Source: Leptolyngbyaceae cyanobacterium M65_K2018_010 (GTDB lineage Bacteria > Cyanobacteriota > Cyanobacteriia > Phormidesmidales > Phormidesmidaceae). From it: DNA of 6,400 bases. Within the stretch, counting starts at the first letter, position 1; the number at the start of each line of letters is the position of its first letter. A program made the position numbers and the translations under genes. Shown here piece by piece: positions 1 through 5,258 of the stretch. The stretch covers positions 1 to 6,400 of the forward strand of contig DVEE01000041.1 of the NCBI GenBank assembly GCA_015295885.1. Direction: 5' to 3'. The notes under the pieces were generated by a model, which was not told the origin of the DNA, did no database searches, and saw nothing but the letters and a program-made list of their open reading frames with translations.

Positions 1-78
1 TGGCGGATCTCTGAAAGCCTCGTGAAACAGGTATTTTCAGGACTCCAGGGCAAATTATCTCAAACTGTTGCCAAATAA
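1..78 (+). CDS. Possible C-terminal end of an upstream gene (partial)
   Basis: Frame 1 is open from the first base of the window to a TAA at 76-78. It would encode 25 residues with a mildly amphipathic, Lys/Gln/Ser-rich ending (KQVFSGLQ, then KLSQTVAK). The other two plus-strand frames hit stop codons within about 30 bases, so this is the only frame that could carry the end of a plus-strand gene. A short hairpin follows a few bases after the stop, which would fit a gene end. The piece is too short to assign to a family, and an open stretch of 25 codons can occur by chance. Confidence 0.35.
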   Translation, partial: WRISESLVKQVFSGLQGKLSQTVAK

Positions 79-83
79 GGGGT

Positions 84-101
84 GTGGAGATTCATCTCCG
101 C
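84..101 (+). terminator. Short hairpin, possible weak terminator
   Basis: GTGGAGA and TCTCCGC form a 7-bp stem (one G-T wobble) around a TTCA loop, starting 5 bases after the TAA at 76-78. No T-tract follows, so it is not a standard rho-independent terminator. Its position after a possible gene end is the main reason to list it. Confidence 0.25.
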
Positions 102-151
102 TTAGCAGACCAGTGCCCGGATGACAGAACCCCATAAAAAAGGACTTTTCG

Positions 152-157
152 TATAGT
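152..157 (+). promoter_or_regulatory. -10-like hexamer upstream of the hydrolase
   Basis: TATAGT matches the TATAAT consensus at five of six positions and lies 82 bases upstream of the ATG at 240. No convincing -35 hexamer is present 16-18 bases upstream (that stretch is the C/A-rich GAACCCCA region). Some cyanobacterial promoters work with a -10 element and activator sites only, but this remains a weak call based on one hexamer. Confidence 0.18.
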
Positions 158-239
158 GGAAGACTCAATTTTTCCTGATGATGATAGTCTGATTTTCTTA
201 TGACGGCTCCTCTTTCCCTTCAATTCAGCACACTGAAGC

Positions 240-380
240 ATGACTGACTTTAAAGCTCTAACCACACTCGGTTGCGGCTGCGCCTCCTTTCTGGCCGATA
301 CCCTGGAAGCGGCTGGACATGCACTGGTTCAACGACGAAACTTCTTCAAACTGTCGATTGGTACGGCGGGAACAGCACCC
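240..380 (+). other. Twin-arginine (Tat) signal peptide of the hydrolase, out of frame with it
   Basis: Reading from ATG 240 (directly preceded by in-frame TGA-AGC, so this is the first possible start) gives a 31-residue N-region with a GCGC dicysteine patch, then QRRNFFKLSIGTAGTA. R32-R33-N-F-F-K matches the Tat consensus S/T-R-R-x-F-L-K closely, and the mild, Gly/Ala/Thr-rich hydrophobic stretch after it is typical of Tat rather than Sec signals. The segment continues naturally into AMALAGSAA of the other frame. Tat signals direct folded, often cofactor-loaded proteins across the plasma or thylakoid membrane, which suits a metal enzyme. Past about 380 this frame becomes Arg/Pro/Gln-rich (RRPNQSQRRP) and looks non-coding. 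Confidence 0.75.
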
Positions 381-2215
381 ACGCCATGGCGCTGGCCGGA
401 AGCGCCGCTACAGACCAGACTGACCCAGCGGCGACCCAACCAATCGCAGCGGCGACCGGAAGTGCGGCAGATATCATCTACTTTGGTGGCCCGATCGTGA
501 CGATGGTGGCCGATGGCAGCTATGTCGAAGCCTTAGCCGTGAAGTCAGGCAAAATTGTGGCGGCAGGTAGCCTGAAATCAATGGAAGGCTTGCAAGGTGC
601 CAACACAAAGATGGTAGACCTGGCCGGTCGGTGTCTGATGCCGGGGTTCATTGACCCCCACTCCCATGTTGTAATGCAATCCGCTAAATTTGCGGTCGCC
701 AACCTGGACCCCTACCCGATTGGCGAGGTGCAATCGATCGCCGATATTCAGCGGATTTTGCGAGATGAAATTGCCCAGAAAAAGATTGCTCCCGGTCAAT
801 GGGTGATTGGCTGGGGCTACGACGACACAGCCCCCGCAGGGATGCGCCATCCGCTCAGAGAAGACCTGGATGCCGTCTCTACCACCCATCCGATTTTGCT
901 TGTCCATATCTCTAATCACCTGGCCGCCTGCAACAGCCTATTGCTGGAACAGGCCGGAATTACGGCAACGACCCCCAACCCAGAAGGCGGCCGGATTCAA
1001 CGCAAACCGGGCAGTCAGGAACCAAATGGGGTGCTGGAAGAGACAGCGCTGATGTTGATTGCTAGCAAACTCCCGACTCCTACTCCAGAAAAAGCGATCG
1101 AGTTGATTGAGGCTGGGATGCAATATTACGCTGCCGCGGGCATCACAACGGCTCAGGATGGTTCAACGGGCAAAGGCGCAGCGGCCCTACTGGAGGCGAT
1201 GGCACAGGCGGGTAAGCTTCCCATCGATGTCGTTTCCTATCCGTTGTATGAAGCAGTGGATGACGATCTTTTGGATCAGGTTGTTGCCGATCTGGATCAA
1301 TTAAAATCCTCTGGCAGCATGTCCCGGCGCTTTCGGCGCGGTGGCGTTAAATTGGTGGTGGATGGCTCAATTCAGGGCTATACAGCCTTTTTGTCAGAGC
1401 CTTACTATGTGCAACCCGGTAATACCAATCCGACTCCCGATAAATGCACCGATCAAAACGCAGAACATCTGTTTGTCAGTCCCCAAACAAGTGTGAATTC
1501 GCCCCAAGCAAGCACAGCCCCAACGAATGATTATCGGGGCTACTTAAATATGAAGTTGGAGGACGTGACCGCCTGGGTTCAACGCTGCGATGCCCGCAAT
1601 GTCCCCATCCTGGTTCACACCAACGGTGATGCGGCCACGGATATCTTGATTGACGCGGTGAAGGTTGCTCGTTCAGGCCAACCTCGCCCGGATCTGCGAC
1701 TAACTATCATTCATGCCCAAACAATTCGAGAAGAACAGCTTGATTTTGCGGCGGCCCAGGGGTTAGTGCCTTCCTTCTTCCCGATCCACATCACCTACTG
1801 GGGCGATCGCCATCGTGATATCTTTTTAGGGCCTGAGCGGGCGGCTCGCATCAGTCCGGCTAAGTCAGCGTTAAATCGCAACATGAAGTTTACCTTGCAC
1901 CATGACGCTCCGATCGCGGGGATTGGCATGTTGCCCGTCGCTGCCGCATCGGTTAATCGCGTCACTTCCAGTGGTCAATTGCTGGGAGCCGATCAGCGAG
2001 TCACCGCTTTTGAAGCACTGCGGGCGATTACAGCGGATGCGGCCTGGCAATACTTTGAAGAAGATCGCAAAGGCACGCTAGAGGTGGGTAAGTTGGCTGA
2101 TTTAGTGATTCTGTCCGCCGACCCGTTAGCAGAAGACCCGATGAACATGGCCGATATTGAAGTGCTTGAAACCATTAAGGAAGGGCAGAGTATTTTCCGT
2201 AAAGCATCCCGCTAA
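240..2215 (+). CDS. Amidohydrolase-3 (YtcJ-like) metal-dependent hydrolase, 5' end frameshifted
   Basis: A member of the amidohydrolase superfamily, group 3 (YtcJ/NfdA type): TIM-barrel enzymes that use a metal centre to hydrolyse amide or similar bonds; the substrate cannot be told here. Numbering assumes one restored base and a 658-residue product. Visible landmarks are the metal motif DPHSH (His141, His143), Lys371 in GGVKLVVDGS, His460 in LVHTNGD, His492 in IIHAQ, Asp556 in LHHDAPI, and the C-terminal KGTLEVGKLADLVIL strand typical of the family. A Tat signal peptide (residues 1 to about 57) precedes it but lies in another frame: frame of ATG 240 up to about 380, then frame of base 272 to the TAA at 2213. 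As sequenced, the catalytic frame could start only at TTG 272 (647 aa with an unnatural N-terminus) or ATG 386 (609 aa, cytoplasmic). No strong Shine-Dalgarno precedes 240. An extra Ser/Thr/Pro-rich loop lies at 1421-1528. Family is certain; whether it is functional is not. Confidence 0.9.
378..380 (+). other. Probable -1 frameshift site (CCC run)
   Basis: Going from the frame of 240 to the frame of 272 needs one extra base. Adding a C to the CCC run here gives GTAGTAPHAMALAGSAA, a smooth signal-peptide h-region and cleavage zone. Both frames are open across 272-500, so the exact site is inferred from protein quality and could be elsewhere in about 365-385. A sequencing error, a true mutation or, less likely, ribosomal slippage would all fit. 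Confidence 0.55.
1421..1528 (+). other. Low-complexity Ser/Thr/Pro/Asn loop insert in the hydrolase
   Basis: Between the SEPYYVQPG and YRGYLNM blocks, which from memory lie closer together in related enzymes, there are about 36 residues rich in Asn, Thr, Pro, Ser and Gln. Inside is an imperfect 21-base repeat: CCCCAAACAAG at 1481-1491 and CCCCAAGCAAG at 1502-1512. It encodes two heptads, SPQTSVN and SPQASTA. The insert keeps the reading frame and looks like a surface loop that grew by local duplication. Confidence 0.5.
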
Positions 2216-2261
2216 GAGATTGTTTGAAAAGGGCTGTCCCGAATATAGTTTGCCGCTAAGA
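2209..2261 (+). repeat. Direct repeat CCGCTAAGA, two copies
   Basis: CCGCTAAGA occurs at 2209-2217, spanning the hydrolase stop codon, and again at 2253-2261 inside the mini-element, 44 bases downstream. A repeated 9-mer at this distance is unlikely by chance and may record a local duplication when the element formed or was trimmed. Confidence 0.4.
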
Positions 2262-2287
2262 CCCTCTTTGGCTTTTCAAACAACCTC
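2216..2287. mobile_element. 72-bp MITE-like element with terminal inverted repeats
   Basis: GAGATTGTTTGAAAAG (2216-2231) is the inverted match, with one mismatch, of CTTTTCAAACAACCTC (2272-2287). The two arms are separated by 40 bases. The trinucleotide TAA flanks both sides (2213-2215 and 2288-2290), as a 3-bp target duplication of TNA type would; such duplications are known for some IS5-family groups. The left TAA is the stop codon of the hydrolase. There is no room for a transposase, so it would be a miniature non-autonomous element or the fused ends of a deleted insertion sequence. The transcript could fold into a 16-bp stem and might act as a 3' stabiliser or weak terminator. The alternative is an ordinary gene-end hairpin, but the 40-base loop and lack of a T-tract argue against that. 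Confidence 0.5.
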
Positions 2288-2328
2288 TAAGGGTGATATC
2301 ACGCTCGTTTAAGGGGTTCTGAAGGGAG

Positions 2329-2345
2329 TTCTCCATAGTGGAGAA
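2329..2345. other. Perfect 7-bp hairpin
   Basis: TTCTCCA and TGGAGAA pair perfectly around a 3-base TAG loop. On the plus strand it is followed by AAACAGGG, so it is not a terminator in that direction. It may be an operator-like inverted repeat or an RNA hairpin; no regulator can be named. Confidence 0.35.
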
Positions 2346-2473
2346 AACAGGGCTGCGACTGGAGTAGGTCACTGGTCTTCTAAAGTTGGATCTCTGATTT
2401 TCCGTTGCCTGAAATGCTTGAGCAGTAAGCCTTCCAGAAAACGTCCTACTTTAACAAGCCAGTGCCCTGGAGC

Positions 2474-2502
2474 AAGGGCGTGGCTGCAACCGCCATGCCC
2501 TT
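2474..2502. other. Strong 11-bp hairpin in the intergenic region
   Basis: AAGGGCGTGGC (2474-2484) pairs with GCCATGCCCTT (2492-2502) across a 7-base loop TGCAACC, with ten Watson-Crick pairs and one G-T wobble. This is the most stable structure seen in the gap. The following bases are CATAAATC, so there is no U-tract of a classic terminator on the plus strand, and the minus strand continues GCTCC. It could be a transcription stop of a non-canonical kind, part of a small RNA or leader, or a REP-like palindrome. Confidence 0.5.
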
Positions 2503-2570
2503 CATAAATCTACACCTATGCAGGATGAGCAGATTGGAATTTTGGGATATTCGCGCTAATTGGGGAGCCC

Positions 2571-2576
2571 TATAGT
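2571..2576 (+). promoter_or_regulatory. -10-like hexamer upstream of the SulP gene
   Basis: TATAGT, five of six matches to TATAAT, lies 117 bases before the SulP start, in and beside the loop of a small inverted repeat (GAGCC at 2566-2570 and GGCTC at 2578-2582). No -35 box is found at the right distance (TATTCG there). An overlapping alternative is GCTAAT at 2555-2560 with TTGGAA at 2534-2539, but the 15-base spacer is short. Both are weak. Confidence 0.18.
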
Positions 2577-2692
2577 GGCTCATACAAGGTGTTCCTAGGA
2601 GCAATGGGGGACGTCACTACCCTGCCGAGCTGCACCTGCTGGCCTGTTCCCTACTAGGCTCCATGTCCTGAAATCCTTACCTACCTAGGTCG

Positions 2693-4375
2693 ATGACTAT
2701 TCAACTTTTCCAGGGGTTACGCGGTGTCAGCCAGGCTGACCTACCCAAGGAGATTCTGGCGGGGGTAACCCTGGCCGCCTTGATGATTCCGCTGAATATC
2801 GGCTATGCCCAGGTGGCGGGTCTACCGGCTACGGTGGGGCTATACTCGGCCATTTTGCCGATGGTCGCCTTTGCCATTTTCTGCACCTCTCGACAGCTTG
2901 TGGCCAGCCCCGATGCCGCCATCGCAGCCCTGCTGGGCGCTACCTTGGGGGGCCTAGCCCTGCCGGAGGACCCCCGCTATGGGCAGTTGGCCCTTGCCAT
3001 TACCCTGCTGTGTGCCTTGGGTTTCTTCCTCTTCTGGTTCTTTAAGCTGGGATTTTTGGCCAACTTTCTCTCGAAGGCGGTGCTGGCGGGCTTTATTTCG
3101 GGCCTGGGCATTGAGGTGCTGACCAGCCAGGTGAAAAAGATCATGGGCGTGTCGGTGGAAGCGGAGGGCTGGTTTCGTGAGGTGTTTGAGCTCATTGCCA
3201 AGGTGGTAGAGGCCAACCCCTACACCGTGGCCATTGGGGTTGGCAGCATTGTGATCATTCGGCTGCTGAAGCGGTTTGCCCCCCAGGTGCCGGGGGCACT
3301 GGTGGCGCTGGTGGTGATGACTCTGCTGGTGGCGGGGTTCAACCTCGACCAGCAGGGGGTGAGTGTGCTGGGGCAAATTCCGCCGGGGCTGCCGAGGCTG
3401 ACCTTCCCCCAGGTAAGCCTGGGCGATCTGGGCCAACTGGTGCCTGGGGCCCTGGCCATCTGCGGCATTACCCTGGCGGAGGGGTTGCTGCTGGGGCGCA
3501 ACTATGCCCAAAAGCGCGGCTACCCCATCGATGCTGACCAAGAAATGTTTGCCTTTGGGGCGGCTAATGTGGCCGCTGGGCTAACCGGGGGGTTTGCCGT
3601 CGGCTCCAGTGCCTCCCGCACGGCGGCCATGGATAACAGTGGCTCTCGCAGCCAGGTGCCCAGTCTGGTGGGGGCCATCGTCGTGGCCCTGGTACTGCTG
3701 TTTTTTACCCAACAGTTGGCCCTGCTGCCCAATGCGGCCCTGGCAGGCATTGTGGCCAATGCTGTGGTGAAGCTGATTGAGGTGGATGAGCTGAAGGAGC
3801 TCTACCGGCTGCGCCAGTCCGAGTTCTGGGTGGCGATCGCCTGCCTGTTGAGTGTTTTGGTGCTGGGGCCGCTCAAGGCCGTGGCGATCGCCTTTCTGCT
3901 ATCGATGATCGACCTGCTGCGCCGGGTTGCTCGCCCCCCCACTGCGGTGTTGGTGGGGGCTCCGGGTACGGATCGCTTTGTCGCCGCGGCCCGCTATCCC
4001 GAAGCCTCGCCCGTGCCGGGGCTGTTGATCTATCGGTTTAGTGCACCGCTGATTTTTCCCAATGCTGAGTTTTTTAAGACCCAGGTGCAGGATTTGGTGA
4101 CCACGGCGGCAACGCCGGTGCAGTGGTTTGTGCTCGATGCCGAGGCCATCACCGACATCGATGTCACCGGGGCGGAGGCGCTGGAGCAGGTGATTGAGGA
4201 CCTGGCCCACCAGCGGGTGGAGTTTGCCATGACCCGGGTCACCCAGCCGCTCCAGAATCTATTAGCCAATTACGAGCTGCTGCCCCACCCGATCCACCCA
4301 GGGCGCCTCTACAGCAGCAACCGACAGGCGACCGAAGCGTTTTTGCAGCGGCCCATTATCCCAGAGGTGATTTAG
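2693..4375 (+). CDS. SulP/SLC26-family anion permease with C-terminal STAS domain
   Basis: A 560-residue inner-membrane secondary transporter of the SulP family, whose members move sulfate, bicarbonate, dicarboxylates or related anions. N-terminal family signatures are clear: PLNIGYAQVAGLPATVGLYS at 33-52, SRQLVASPDAA at 66-76, and SSASRT at 305-310 followed by MDNSGSRSQ. Hydrophobic helices fill residues 20 to about 425. A cytoplasmic STAS domain follows (about 445-545), with IYRFSAPLIFPNA at its start and DIDVTGAEALE around Asp490, where the nucleotide-binding-like loop and helix of STAS domains lie. ATG 2693 is the only start available, since an in-frame TGA lies at 2669 with no other start codon between. 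Its AGGT lies only 2 bases upstream, so initiation may be weak. Length is normal. It differs in the signature helices from the cyanobacterial bicarbonate carrier BicA as I recall that sequence, so the substrate is left open. G/C-ending codons dominate, unlike the upstream hydrolase. Confidence 0.95.
   Translation: MTIQLFQGLRGVSQADLPKEILAGVTLAALMIPLNIGYAQVAGLPATVGLYSAILPMVAFAIFCTSRQLVASPDAAIAALLGATLGGLALPEDPRYGQLALAITLLCALGFFLFWFFKLGFLANFLSKAVLAGFISGLGIEVLTSQVKKIMGVSVEAEGWFREVFELIAKVVEANPYTVAIGVGSIVIIRLLKRFAPQVPGALVALVVMTLLVAGFNLDQQGVSVLGQIPPGLPRLTFPQVSLGDLGQLVPGALAICGITLAEGLLLGRNYAQKRGYPIDADQEMFAFGAANVAAGLTGGFAVGSSASRTAAMDNSGSRSQVPSLVGAIVVALVLLFFTQQLALLPNAALAGIVANAVVKLIEVDELKELYRLRQSEFWVAIACLLSVLVLGPLKAVAIAFLLSMIDLLRRVARPPTAVLVGAPGTDRFVAAARYPEASPVPGLLIYRFSAPLIFPNAEFFKTQVQDLVTTAATPVQWFVLDAEAITDIDVTGAEALEQVIEDLAHQRVEFAMTRVTQPLQNLLANYELLPHPIHPGRLYSSNRQATEAFLQRPIIPEVI
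3833..3891. repeat. Two HIP1 octamers in the SulP gene
   Basis: GCGATCGC occurs at 3833-3840 and 3884-3891, both in the codon context GTGGCGATCGCC (Val-Ala-Ile-Ala). HIP1 is a hallmark of many cyanobacterial genomes. A further copy is at 1803-1810 in the hydrolase. Confidence 0.9.
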
Positions 4376-4376
4376 G

Positions 4377-4389
4377 TAACCGGTGGTTA
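4377..4389 (+). terminator. Minor hairpin after the SulP stop codon
   Basis: TAACC and GGTTA pair around a GGT loop one base after the TAG stop. A 5-bp stem with only a short TTT further on (4396-4398) is unlikely to end transcription efficiently, so readthrough into the downstream genes is possible. Confidence 0.15.
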
Positions 4390-4459
4390 GCGGCCTTTGC
4401 TCAACCCAAAGCCTTCCTCCTGCCCGACCTTTTCTGTTCCCTTTGACCCGATAGAGACC

Positions 4460-4645
4460 ATGTTCCCAGCAAACCCCCCTAAGTCCCCCCTGGCCTGTTG
4501 CACCCTGGCTGATATTAAGCCCCTCCGGCTGCTGCTGCTGCTGGTTGGTGCCAGTCTTATGGCTGTGAGTCTGCCTCAAGAATCCCTTGAAGTGGGTCTG
4601 ATGACCCCGGTTTATCGCATGGCACCCGGTTTTTATGGCCGCTAA
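4460..4645 (+). CDS. Small single-helix membrane protein, unknown function
   Basis: From ATG 4460 the frame gives 61 residues: a short polar, Pro/Cys-containing N-terminus, one hydrophobic helix at about residues 24-38 (RLLLLLVGASLMAVSL) and a C-terminal tail ending MAPGFYGR. The frame is open further upstream to TTG 4397, but those codons look non-coding and ATG is the better start; AGAG at 4454-4457 is only a weak ribosome binding site. Five CTG triplets in a row (4529-4543) encode the Leu run. It lies 84 bases after SulP and 42 before the LOR gene, in the same direction. The helix could anchor it in the membrane or be an uncleaved signal. I do not recognise a family. The gene may be spurious: its support is the hydrophobic segment, start codon and position only. 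Confidence 0.45.
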   Translation: MFPANPPKSPLACCTLADIKPLRLLLLLVGASLMAVSLPQESLEVGLMTPVYRMAPGFYGR

Positions 4646-4674
4646 GTCATACCTTGTCCACTCCATCTGATCCG

Positions 4675-4682
4675 AAGGAGAT
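4675..4682 (+). promoter_or_regulatory. Strong ribosome binding site of the LOR gene
   Basis: AAGGAGAT lies 5 bases before ATG 4688, a near-perfect anti-16S match at good spacing. It is the only strong Shine-Dalgarno in the window and fixes the LOR start; the neighbouring genes have weak or no such sites. Confidence 0.85.
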
Positions 4683-4687
4683 ACCCC

Positions 4688-5257
4688 ATGTTTAGTAAAG
4701 ATGCTCGTCAGGACCGTCGTGAAGAACGCCAGCAAGACCGCAGTTTTGGACGGCGCAATAGTGGCAATACCATTTACAAAATGCGGGAGCGGTTGGTTTC
4801 CCTAGGGGATGATTTTTTTATTGAAAATCAGAACGGCGATCGCGTCTTCAAAGTCAACGGAAAGGCTCTGCGGGTGCGCGAAACCCTGATCTTTGAAGAT
4901 CTGCAAGGCCAGGAGCTCTGCCAGATTCAGGAACGGATGATGCGGATAAAGGATTCGATGGAAATTGAAGGGGCCCAGGGTGAGCCCCTGGCCATGGTGA
5001 AAAAAGCCCTGATTGCGCCCCTGCGCGATCGCTGGGTGGTCAAAATTGGCGATGGCCCCGACCTGGATGTGCAGGGCAACATTCTAGATCACGAATACAC
5101 CATCGAAGCTGGCCGCAATAAACTCGCGGAAGTGTCTAAACGCTGGTTCCGCCTGCGGGATACCTACGGCGTTGAAATTGAACCCGGCCAGAATGATGTG
5201 CTGATTTTGGCCGCTACCGTGGCGATCGACATGATGGCCCATGGCGCCATGGCCTGA
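4688..5257 (+). CDS. LURP-one-related (LOR, tubby C-terminal-like) domain protein
   Basis: A 189-residue protein whose residues about 28-185 read as a LOR domain: repeated strand-turn-strand units such as RERLVSLGDDFFIENQNGDRVFKV, then VNGKALRVRETLIFEDLQGQELCQIQ and MMRIKDSMEIEGAQGEPLAMVKK. These follow the pattern of plant LURP-one and Bacillus YxjI-like proteins, which fold as a 12-strand barrel around a central hydrophobic helix; here that helix is NDVLILAATVAIDMMAHG at the C-terminus. Tubby-like domains in eukaryotes bind phosphoinositides, but the bacterial role is unknown. The first 25 residues are extremely charged (many Arg, Asp, Gln, Glu) and look disordered. There is no signal peptide, so it should be cytoplasmic or membrane-peripheral. 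The start is set by AAGGAGAT at 4675. Its stop is 1 base before, or within, the start of the BASS gene, implying coupled translation. Two HIP1 sites lie inside. Confidence 0.85.
   Translation: MFSKDARQDRREERQQDRSFGRRNSGNTIYKMRERLVSLGDDFFIENQNGDRVFKVNGKALRVRETLIFEDLQGQELCQIQERMMRIKDSMEIEGAQGEPLAMVKKALIAPLRDRWVVKIGDGPDLDVQGNILDHEYTIEAGRNKLAEVSKRWFRLRDTYGVEIEPGQNDVLILAATVAIDMMAHGAMA
4836..5032. repeat. Two HIP1 octamers in the LOR gene
   Basis: GCGATCGC occurs at 4836-4843 and 5025-5032, in two different codon contexts (Gly-Asp-Arg and Arg-Asp-Arg), showing that the DNA word rather than a protein motif is favoured. A near match (GCGATCGA) is at 5222-5229. Confidence 0.9.
5239..5252. repeat. 14-bp perfect palindrome at the LOR/BASS junction
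   Basis: CCATGGCGCCATGG is fully self-complementary. It covers the last codons of the LOR gene and the first candidate ATG of the BASS gene (5241), and ends 6 bases before the preferred ATG (5259). In RNA it can form only a short hairpin but it may also be a DNA site. Its placement could influence coupled initiation; this is inference. Confidence 0.5.
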
Positions 5258-5258
5258 G

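Larger units (their letters stand above)
2291..2692. other. Gene-free stretch upstream of the SulP gene
   Basis: About 400 bases with no open frame that looks coding on either strand. It holds two hairpins (2329-2345 and 2474-2502), a weaker one at 2566-2582 that has a -10-like hexamer in and beside its loop, and two 8-base palindromes, TCCTAGGA (2593-2600) and ACCTAGGT (2683-2690). Its composition looks more mixed than the G/C-rich SulP gene that follows. The promoter of the SulP gene should lie here, but no good -35/-10 pair can be picked out. It may also hold a degraded gene or a small RNA; neither can be shown from sequence alone. Confidence 0.6.

Noticed and set aside
381..500. Continuation of the ATG 240 frame past the Tat signal as a separate 86-residue protein
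   Set aside because: After about base 380 the product becomes Arg/Gln/Pro-rich, while the other frame reads as good hydrolase sequence, so a frameshift explains the data better than two overlapping genes.
2593..2690. CCTAGG palindromes (2593-2600 and 2683-2690) as operator sites
   Set aside because: Only 8 bases each, with no further symmetry or matching flanks, so there is no real support for a shared operator.
2954..3541. Long antisense open frame (195 codons) opposite the SulP gene
   Set aside because: The product is rich in His, Gln, Pro and Arg with no domain, as expected for the complement of a G/C-rich membrane-protein gene with strong codon bias.
4529..4543. (CTG)5 tandem triplets as a microsatellite or phase-variable tract
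   Set aside because: Triplet changes would keep the frame, and a Leu run in a membrane helix with CTG as preferred codon explains it.
4262..4735. Antisense open frame of 157 codons over the SulP end, small ORF and LOR start
   Set aside because: It runs across the strong LOR ribosome binding site and three better-supported frames, and its product has no recognisable pattern.
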